A DNA stretch of 20,823 nucleotides from Saliniplasma sp046497075 (GTDB lineage: Archaea; Thermoplasmatota; Thermoplasmata; Halarchaeoplasmatales; Halarchaeoplasmataceae), in assembly GCA_046497075.1 (NCBI GenBank), contig JAWOGF010000013.1:1-20823 (forward strand), in the 5' to 3' direction. Both the position numbers and the translations under genes were made by a program. This document shows positions 6,888 through 12,859 of the stretch, piece by piece. The notes under the pieces are model-generated. The model was not told the DNA's origin, did not search any database, and saw only the letters and a program-made list of their open reading frames with translations. Each line of letters begins with the position of its first letter. Within the stretch, counting starts at the first letter, position 1.

Positions 6888-7697
6888 TCACTCGCCAACG
6901 AAGAGGACCGGTTTCCTGGTCTCGACTATGATCCCTCTTTCTAGTTTACCTAGAGCAAATGGTGGGTATACCTTTCTTAATTTATATTTTAACCCAGGTC
7001 TTCCCCGGCTAGTAACGACCAGGTCGTTCTTTTTAGATTCTCTTACGATCTCTTTATTGGGTTTTTTAGTACAAGCGCTTATTTCGAAAGACACATTATT
7101 TTTCTCAGCAAAAGTCTCCAATCTCCTGAAAGTAGCTCCCTTTTCTTCATCGCCTCGTGTACATAGAACTTTTATTCTCCCAGAAAAGTGCTCGGCCAGC
7201 TCTATAGCAAGGTAACCTGCCTCTATAGAATACTTACTACCGCTACTAGGATGTAATATATCCTTAGGTTTGATTATGTCGACTATAGAATCAAAAAGAA
7301 GGATCGGTATAGAACTGTTTTCCAAAGTGTGAAGACATGTGTCACCGATTTCGAAGGACTGTATCCCTGATTTAGATTGGGTGCCCATCACAATCATATC
7401 GATGTCGTGTTCTTTTGAATATGTCAAGATCTGTTTACTTGGAACACCTTCCCGGACACTTTTTTTGATCTTATCAACTCCCATCTCATGTAATATATCT
7501 ATCCCGTCTTTTATTGCCCTCTTAGAAGCTTTTTTTAGATCCTTCATGAGCATATCTGTTGTTGGGACACTCCTTTCAGTTGAGTAAACCACATTCAAAA
7601 CATGATATTGGGAATTGGGAAAAGCGTTCGCGGTATATTTGATCGCATTTTTTATGAGTTGTGAGTCGTCGGTGGCTATCAATATATTCTCAAACAT
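6888..7697 (-). CDS. Tandem universal stress protein (UspA family), copy A
   Basis: This 269-residue protein contains two UspA-like domains. The first (about 1-140) begins ENILIATDDS and ends with IVMGTQSKSG...IGDTCLHTL, a variant of the G-x2-G-x9-G-S/T nucleotide motif. The second (about 145-269) begins DILHPSSGSKYS and contains VVTSRGRPGLKY. Such proteins bind ATP or AMP and modulate stress responses or transporters. I choose the ATG at 7697, because a strong TATA box (7718-7730) is centred 27 nt upstream, the leaderless distance; the ATG at 7709 would lie too close to the box. It lies 48 nt downstream of permease A on the same strand. A paralogue flanks the other permease, so a role in controlling transport is plausible but inferred. 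Confidence 0.9.
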   Translation of the reverse strand: MFENILIATDDSQLIKNAIKYTANAFPNSQYHVLNVVYSTERSVPTTDMLMKDLKKASKRAIKDGIDILHEMGVDKIKKSVREGVPSKQILTYSKEHDIDMIVMGTQSKSGIQSFEIGDTCLHTLENSSIPILLFDSIVDIIKPKDILHPSSGSKYSIEAGYLAIELAEHFSGRIKVLCTRGDEEKGATFRRLETFAEKNNVSFEISACTKKPNKEIVRESKKNDLVVTSRGRPGLKYKLRKVYPPFALGKLERGIIVETRKPVLFVGE

Positions 7698-7717
7698 ATG
7701 AATAATCATAAGATAAT

Positions 7718-7736
7718 GTATATATATACAATTTTT
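7718..7736 (-). promoter_or_regulatory. BRE/TATA promoter of UspA copy A
   Basis: On the minus strand AAAAATTGTATATATATAC lies about 27 nt before the ATG at 7697. The 14-mer AAAAATTGTATATA recurs upstream of permease A (9127-9114). Confidence 0.7.
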
Positions 7737-7745
7737 CCTTTTTGT

Positions 7746-9050
7746 TTAGATTATTATGACGAAAAACAGGACCATTAATAAGAATGCGATGAATAAGGAT
7801 AAGACAGTTATTGGCAGTGCTGTTTTTGTGTATTTCCAATATGAAAGGGGATATCCCATCTTACCGGATATACTTGAAACTATCATATTAGTATGAGAAC
7901 TGATAAGAGTACCGTTTCCACCCAAACATACACCGAGAGAAAGTGCCCACCATAATGGATTTACAGCAAAACTACCGAATAATTGACTTTGCTCGATAAA
8001 GATTTCTACAGCGGGTATGAGGGCTATCACGGCAGGAATGTTTCCCATTATTATAGCTGACAAACCAGCAACCATCAAAACAACGAATATAGACAAAACT
8101 ATACTTTCTCCAGCAGCATTGACCATACCTAAACCTATCATCCTGATTATACCCGCCTGGTCTAGACCTCCTATAAGAATAAATTTAGATGCGAAAAATA
8201 ATAAAGTCGTCCAATGCACATGCTGTAAAGCATCTTCGGGGTCGGAAAAAGATATTATAAGAAGAAGGATAGCCCCTGTTATAGCTACCAACCAGGGCTC
8301 GATTCCGATCATATGGTGAAATAGAAACAATATTACAGTGATAAATAAAACTAGTAGAGATTTATTGAGTAATGGTTTATTCGTGATAGCTTTATTTTCA
8401 TCTAACCTCTCTATCTTTGAAAATTTTTCTATGTCACCTTCGACAACATCTTTGTAAATATATTCAAAGACCAGTAGTACTACGAATAAGATAATTATCA
8501 CGATAGGTGCCAGATATAGTATAAATTCGTTGAAATTGATATCAGTAGCACTACTGATGATAACGTTAGGTGGATCACCTATCAAAGTAGCCGTGCCTCC
8601 TAAGTTAGCGGATATGATCCCTGCCATCAAGAATGGTATTGGATTTATCTCCATTTCTTTCGCTATAGTTATCGTGATTGGAGCTATCAACAAGATGGTC
8701 GTAACATTATCAAGGAAAGCTGAGGTAAAAGCCGTTACCAAGACAAAAAATGCGAGTAACCTGTAATAGCTTCCATTAGAAGCTTTTGCAGTTTTTATAG
8801 CAACATATTTGAAAAATCCAGTATCACCTAATAAACCCACTAATATCATCATTCCCAGTAATAAACCTATAGTATTGAAATCGATATAATCGATGGCCAT
8901 GTGGGTATCATAAAATCCCAAACCATGTCCAAAAAGAAGCATACCCATAGCACCGGACATCGCAGCTATGGTCCTATGGATACGCCTTGAAACGATCCCG
9001 TAATAAGATAATGCGAATATTATAATTGCACCGATAACTGCCATCGTCAT
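7746..9050 (-). CDS. ArsB/NhaD-type ion permease, copy A
   Basis: This 434-residue membrane protein of the ion transporter (ArsB/NhaD/CitM) superfamily has about 11-12 hydrophobic segments and a charged central loop (about 200-225). It keeps the first-half signature DNVTT (114-118) and GGTATLIGDPPN (151-162), and the second-half GNGTLIS (378-384). Two acidic positions usual in the family and kept by copy B are changed: G144 replaces Glu before the GDPPN segment, and T281 replaces Glu in H-W-E-T-L-L-F-F, followed by ASKF instead of MGLF, which puts a Lys in the helix. The substrate could be Na+/H+, arsenite, sulfate or a dicarboxylate and cannot be fixed. The start at 9050 (or M3 at 9044) aligns with copy B. 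Confidence 0.9.
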   Translation of the reverse strand: MTMAVIGAIIIFALSYYGIVSRRIHRTIAAMSGAMGMLLFGHGLGFYDTHMAIDYIDFNTIGLLLGMMILVGLLGDTGFFKYVAIKTAKASNGSYYRLLAFFVLVTAFTSAFLDNVTTILLIAPITITIAKEMEINPIPFLMAGIISANLGGTATLIGDPPNVIISSATDINFNEFILYLAPIVIIILFVVLLVFEYIYKDVVEGDIEKFSKIERLDENKAITNKPLLNKSLLVLFITVILFLFHHMIGIEPWLVAITGAILLLIISFSDPEDALQHVHWTTLLFFASKFILIGGLDQAGIIRMIGLGMVNAAGESIVLSIFVVLMVAGLSAIIMGNIPAVIALIPAVEIFIEQSQLFGSFAVNPLWWALSLGVCLGGNGTLISSHTNMIVSSISGKMGYPLSYWKYTKTALPITVLSLFIAFLLMVLFFVIII

Positions 9051-9112
9051 ATTTTATTACCTATCATTTATCTCCTATTTTAACATGTTTCGGAAAATCA
9101 GGATAAATGTTT

Positions 9113-9130
9113 CTATATACAATTTTTGTC
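9113..9130 (-). promoter_or_regulatory. TATA promoter upstream of permease A
   Basis: GACAAAAATTGTATATAG on the minus strand shares AAAAATTGTATATA with the UspA copy A promoter. It would give a 40-nt leader. A second TATA-like TTAAAATAGG lies nearer the start (about 9075-9084). Confidence 0.5.
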
Positions 9131-9144
9131 CGTTTAAAGGTGGA

Positions 9145-10443
9145 TCACATCAAGACAATATAGAATAACCAAAGGAATACAAATGATAGAATCAAAGAAA
9201 GGATGGTTATAGGGAGTGCAGTTTTTGCGTAATCCCAGAAAGATATAGGCACTCCCATCTTTTCTGAGATGTTAGAAACTACGAGATTAGCTGGAGCACT
9301 TATAAGAGTACCGTTACCGCCAAAACAAGCTCCTAACGAAAGTGCCCACCATAGAGGGTTTATAAGATAATTAGTTCCTAAACCGGTGCTATTTATAAAG
9401 ATGGCAACAACTGGAATCATTATTATAGCTGCGGGTATATTCCCCATAGCGATAGCGAAAGCTCCACTGATCATCAATATTAAAAATAAAGATAAAACTA
9501 AACTATGGCCTGAGATTTTTTGGATCTCTAAAGCGATGAGCTCGATAACACCTGCGCTATGGAGTCCCCCGATGACTATAAACAAACCCATAAAAAACAA
9601 TAATGTTTCCCAATGAACATGTTTTAATGCCTGTTCAGGATCTGTAAGTGTCAGGAGTAAGAGTAGACTTGCACCTAACACAGCGACGAACCATGGTTCA
9701 AAACCTAGGATATGGTGAACTATAAATAATAGGATAGTTAGAATGAGGACAAAAAGTGTTTTTTTCAATAATCGGTAATCAGTGATGGTCGAGTTTTCTT
9801 CGAGTTCACATATCTCGTCAAAATTAGTCATCTTTTGATTCAGTAGATTATAATTAGTCAATTCAAAAACAAGAAGGATGATAAATAAGACTATGATAAC
9901 GATCGGTGCTAAGTATATTATAAAGTGGATGAAATGTATATTTGCCGCACTCCCTATCATGATGTTAGGAGGATCACCGATCAAAGTCATAGTTCCACCG
10001 ATATTGGAGGATATGACTTCGGCCATCAGAAATGGTACTGGTGTTATACCCAATTCGTTTGCTATTGAGATAGTGATGGGAACCATCAATAGTATGGTCG
10101 TAACATTATCAAGGAAAGCTGATGTAAAAGCAGTCACCAAAACTAATAAAGCTAAAAGTTTGTAGTAACTTCCACTGGAAAATTTAGCAATCTTGATGGC
10201 TAAATATCTGAAAAAACCTGTATCTCCAAGCATACCGACTATGATCATCATACCGAACAACAAACCAATAGTATTAAAATCGATATAATCGATCGCATGG
10301 TTTGCATCATAAAAACCCAACCAATGTCCAAGAAATATCATAGCGATTCCTCCAGACATGGCTGCAATAGTCCTGTGGATGCGTCTATTTATTATTCCGT
10401 AATAGGTCAATGCAAATATTATCAATGATCCTATCACGTTCAT
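9145..10443 (-). CDS. ArsB/NhaD-type ion permease, copy B
   Basis: This is a 432-residue paralogue of the adjacent permease, collinear over nearly the whole length. It keeps the canonical residues: E142 ahead of GGTMTLIGDPPN (149-160), DNVTT (112-116), HWETLLFFMGLF (E279) and the GNGTLISAPAN hairpin. It is therefore the copy more likely to keep the ancestral transport function. I start at the ATG at 10443 (MNVIGS), which aligns with MAVIGA of copy A. GGTGAC, the last codons of the upstream UspA gene, lies about ten bases ahead. A GTG at 10458 is possible and would overlap that gene by eight bases. It is tightly coupled to UspA copy B and 94 nt upstream of permease A. Confidence 0.92.
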   Translation of the reverse strand: MNVIGSLIIFALTYYGIINRRIHRTIAAMSGGIAMIFLGHWLGFYDANHAIDYIDFNTIGLLFGMMIIVGMLGDTGFFRYLAIKIAKFSSGSYYKLLALLVLVTAFTSAFLDNVTTILLMVPITISIANELGITPVPFLMAEVISSNIGGTMTLIGDPPNIMIGSAANIHFIHFIIYLAPIVIIVLFIILLVFELTNYNLLNQKMTNFDEICELEENSTITDYRLLKKTLFVLILTILLFIVHHILGFEPWFVAVLGASLLLLLTLTDPEQALKHVHWETLLFFMGLFIVIGGLHSAGVIELIALEIQKISGHSLVLSLFLILMISGAFAIAMGNIPAAIIMIPVVAIFINSTGLGTNYLINPLWWALSLGACFGGNGTLISAPANLVVSNISEKMGVPISFWDYAKTALPITILSLILSFVFLWLFYIVLM

Positions 10444-10450
10444 CTTCAAA

Positions 10451-11257
10451 TTAGTCACCGACCAAAAGGAAAGGAATTGAACTATCTGCGATCAATTCTT
10501 TTTCAAGGTTACTGAGTGCTAATCGAGGGAATAGAAATCTAAATCTATAGAGTAAACCCCCCCTCCCTCTACTACCTACCATAAAGTCAAATTTTTCTGA
10601 TACGTCTAGTATCTTCTCATCTGATGCATCTTTATCGATGACCAATTCGAAGTCTACTTCATCTTTTTCAGCCCTTCTTTTAACCCTTCTTGCAGCATGC
10701 CCTGGGTCATGGCTTCCTATATGATACGTAGTCAAACTAGCCCCGAAATGAGATGCCAGGTTAAGGGCCACCATAGTAGCATCAACTGAATAGCTACTAA
10801 ATGTTGTAGGATTGAATATTTTTTTAGGGATCCTAACATTGCATTTACAGGAGAAAATAAGGGATGGTATACTTGTGATCTGTAATGAATGGAGTGCTGT
10901 CTCGCCGATGTGTACCTCTTGAGCCCCTTCTTTAGAATGAGTAGCCATCACTAGCAAATCGATATCATTTTTTGTGATATATCCCGTTATCTGTCTTGAA
11001 GGGGTTCCTTCAGGCATCGCGACTTTGATATCTGAAATCCCCATATCTTTTAGAACTTTTTTTCCAGATCTTAGAGCACCACTCGATATTTCTTTTAATC
11101 TCCTCTGCATTAGTCTTGTTTGAGGTATACTTCCATCGCTGGTGTTTATTACATTGATCAAATGATAGTCAGCATAAGGGAATATGGTTGCGGTATATTC
11201 CATAGCTCTTTTCATCAAAGGTGAGTTATCTGTAGCGATGAGTATCTTGTTGAACAT
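10451..11257 (-). CDS. Tandem universal stress protein (UspA family), copy B
   Basis: This 268-residue protein has two UspA-like domains and is a paralogue of copy A. Domain one begins NKILIATDNS and contains LLVMATHSKEG followed by IGETALHSL. Domain two begins KIFNPTTFSSYS and contains FMVGSRGRGGLLYRFR, close to VVTSRGRPGLKYKLR of copy A. The stop is seven bases from the ATG of permease B, so the two are translated together. Fixed pairing of a Usp-type regulator with a transporter is known in several archaeal and bacterial families and suggests nucleotide-responsive control, which is inference here. TATA-like TATATATCAC lies at about 11287-11296 upstream. Confidence 0.9.
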   Translation of the reverse strand: MFNKILIATDNSPLMKRAMEYTATIFPYADYHLINVINTSDGSIPQTRLMQRRLKEISSGALRSGKKVLKDMGISDIKVAMPEGTPSRQITGYITKNDIDLLVMATHSKEGAQEVHIGETALHSLQITSIPSLIFSCKCNVRIPKKIFNPTTFSSYSVDATMVALNLASHFGASLTTYHIGSHDPGHAARRVKRRAEKDEVDFELVIDKDASDEKILDVSEKFDFMVGSRGRGGLLYRFRFLFPRLALSNLEKELIADSSIPFLLVGD

Positions 11258-11416
11258 AATGATCCCGTTTTAAAAATTGGAAGAGTGATATATAGATATT
11301 TTCACAAACCTAATTTATCATTTCATTCAATCTTCCTAAAAATATATAAAGGAGTCCTCTAATTTAGTAAATGATATATACTAGACACGAAATATTTATT
11401 TAAAAGGTGGAGAAAT
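11258..11416. promoter_or_regulatory. Divergent promoter region, UspA copy B / HTH regulator
   Basis: Plus-strand BRE/TATA candidates are CCTAAAAATATATAAAGG (11334-11351) and ATATTTATTTAAAAG, which runs into the SD AGGTGG at 11405-11410 before the ATG at 11417. Minus-strand TATATATCAC (11287-11296) serves the Usp gene. ATGATATATAC (about 11370-11380) and GTGATATATAG (about 11286-11295) are similar and could be sites for the regulator, but neither is a clear palindrome. Confidence 0.4.
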
Positions 11417-11791
11417 ATGGCAGAAAAAGGCCTGACACAAGATCAAGAAGAGTTGGTAGATAGACTCATAAAAGCTGGTTTACAAAAGAACATCGCAAAA
11501 ACTTTGGTTTTTGTCGCTAGTAAAGACGAAACAAAAAGCCGAGAGATTGAATCATCGACCAATCTTAGGCAACCTGAAGTATCAATAGCTATGCAGGAAT
11601 TGAGAGATAGGGATTGGGTAACCAAAAGGGATATAAAGAAAGAAGGTAAAGGACGTCCCGTTCACGGATACAAGCTTGATAAAGAGGTTGATGAGATAAT
11701 CGAGGAAATCGAGAAGAAGGAAAAGGATAGGATCCAGAAGATTCGGGAGAATATAAAACGGATGAAAGAACTTTCTGACAAAATCTATTGA
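11417..11791 (+). CDS. Winged-helix transcriptional regulator with C-terminal coiled coil
   Basis: This 124-residue protein has an N-terminal winged helix-turn-helix of the archaeal MarR/ArsR/TrmB-like type (about residues 10-90). The recognition region is TKSREIESSTNLRQPEVSIA, followed by a basic wing KKEGKGRPVHGY. The last 35 residues are a strongly charged helix (EEIEKKEKDRIQKIRENI), probably a dimerising coiled coil. SD AGGTGG precedes the start. The gene is divergent from the Usp/permease block, the common arrangement for a local regulator, but the target is not shown. Its 3' end overlaps the end of rpiA by seven bases tail to tail. Confidence 0.88.
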   Translation: MAEKGLTQDQEELVDRLIKAGLQKNIAKTLVFVASKDETKSREIESSTNLRQPEVSIAMQELRDRDWVTKRDIKKEGKGRPVHGYKLDKEVDEIIEEIEKKEKDRIQKIRENIKRMKELSDKIY

Positions 11792-12456
11792 ACCTCTTCA
11801 AAACCCTCTTTTTTTCCAATTATTATTTTATCAGCAATATCGACGAAAAGACCGTTCTCTATGACTCCGGGTATACTGTTGAGTTCCTGGGATAGTTTTT
11901 CAGGGTTATTGATTTCCCCGAATGAGCAGTCTATTATGTAGTTGTGATTATCTGTTTTAAATATACTTTTTTGGTGTATCCTTATATTAGAACTGCATCC
12001 CAATTTTTCGACTCTACGTATAGTTGCGTTCTTCCAATAGGGTACGATCTCAACAGGAAGATCGAAGTCAACAGCTAATACTTCTACTACCTTTGTAGGA
12101 TCAACGACTATTATCTCAAGGTCAGTTTCTAGGGCTACCATTTTTTCTCTTAAAAGAGCTCCACCACCGCCTTTTATGAGATTCTTATCAGGGTCCACCT
12201 CGTCCGCACCATCTATAGTGATGTCTATCTTGTTTATCTCATCTAGGGAAGTAAGAGGGATACCTAGATCCTCAGCTTTCATTTCTGTAGTTTCAGATGT
12301 GGGAACTGCTACAATATCCAATCTTTCTTTTCTTATCCGTTCAGCGATCTTTTTTATCGCATGCTTTGCCGTCGATCCCGTCCCTAACCCAACGACCATA
12401 CCGTCTTCTACATATTCTGCAGCTCTATATCCCGCATTTCTTTTCTCTACTAACAT
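11785..12456 (-). CDS. rpiA: Ribose-5-phosphate isomerase A
   Basis: RpiA interconverts ribose 5-phosphate and ribulose 5-phosphate in the cytoplasm, supplying ribose for nucleotides. The 223-residue protein shows the phosphate-binding GLGTGSTA (23-30), IDGADEVD (81-88) and KGGGGALLREK (95-105) with the catalytic Glu E104. I choose the ATG at 12456: the TATA box AAATTATATATC (about 12483-12494) is about 33 nt upstream, whereas the earlier in-frame TTG at 12474 would be only about 15 nt from the box. It ends in TAG at the normal family length. Reading through that TAG would run about 40 codons antisense into the HTH gene, so here TAG is most simply a stop. Confidence 0.95.
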   Translation of the reverse strand: MLVEKRNAGYRAAEYVEDGMVVGLGTGSTAKHAIKKIAERIRKERLDIVAVPTSETTEMKAEDLGIPLTSLDEINKIDITIDGADEVDPDKNLIKGGGGALLREKMVALETDLEIIVVDPTKVVEVLAVDFDLPVEIVPYWKNATIRRVEKLGCSSNIRIHQKSIFKTDNHNYIIDCSFGEINNPEKLSQELNSIPGVIENGLFVDIADKIIIGKKEGFEEVQ

Positions 12457-12506
12457 CCTCTCATGATAATACAAGAGATATAGATATATAATTTTGTTGA
12501 TACTTT

Positions 12507-12530
12507 AAACAGCACATAAAACAGCACGTA
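12507..12530. repeat. 12-nt tandem duplication upstream of rpl40e
   Basis: AAACAGCACATA and AAACAGCACGTA lie in direct succession between the divergent rpiA and rpl40e genes, upstream of the rpl40e TATA box. Confidence 0.8.
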
Positions 12531-12550
12531 AATTCTCTATCATTTACCCT

Positions 12551-12597
12551 AATGATTTAAATAGAAGAACATATTGTGTCCATTATATCCTTAGGTG
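12551..12597 (+). promoter_or_regulatory. rpl40e promoter and Shine-Dalgarno site
   Basis: TATA-like GATTTAAATAG (about 12554-12564) precedes AGGTG (12593-12597), which lies seven bases before the ATG at 12605. Confidence 0.55.
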
Positions 12598-12604
12598 TTT
12601 GATG

Positions 12605-12754
12605 ATGGCAAGATTTCCAGAAGCTGAGAAAAGATTATTGGATAAGAAGATATGCATGGACTGTTACGCGACCAATCCAAAGAAAGCAGATACCTGTCGT
12701 AAGTGCGGTAAAAAGAACTTGAGGATGAAGGCTAAAGAAAGCCGTAGGTTATAA
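12605..12754 (+). CDS. rpl40e: 50S ribosomal protein L40e
   Basis: This 49-residue basic zinc protein of the large ribosomal subunit matches archaeal L40e. It starts MARFPEAEKRLLDKKIC and continues with a zinc knuckle C-x2-C then C-x2-C (CMDCYA, then TCRKCGKKNLR), ending in a basic tail. An extra ATG at 12602 makes MMARF possible; I prefer 12605 from the family N-terminus and the SD spacing. It is divergent from rpiA and convergent with topA. The stop codon region AGG-TTA-TAA is the seed of the tandem repeat that follows immediately. Confidence 0.95.
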   Translation: MARFPEAEKRLLDKKICMDCYATNPKKADTCRKCGKKNLRMKAKESRRL

Positions 12755-12837
12755 AGTCCTAGGTTATAAGTTAAAGTCCTAGGTTATAAGTTAAAGTCCT
12801 AGGTTATAAGTTAAAATCCTAGGTTATAAGTTCTAAT
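12743..12837. repeat. 20-nt tandem repeat, four copies plus a seed copy
   Basis: Full units start at 12758, 12778, 12798 and 12818. The unit is CCTAGGTTATAAGTTAAAGT; the first two are identical, the third differs by one base and the fourth at the end. A shorter seed, CGTAGGTTATAAAGT at 12743-12757, is the last codons and stop of rpl40e. Each unit thus repeats AGGTTATAA, including a copy of the stop codon, and contains the palindrome CCTAGG. It fills the gap between the convergent rpl40e and topA genes. Confidence 0.92.
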
Positions 12838-12859
12838 AAAATTCCAATACCATTTTAAC

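Noticed and set aside
12457..12474. Upstream TTG start for rpiA
   Set aside because: Only about 15 nt from the TATA box, rare start codon, and the family N-terminus fits the ATG at 12456.
12743..12837. CRISPR array
   Set aside because: Units of 20 nt abut directly with no spacers; it is a simple tandem repeat.
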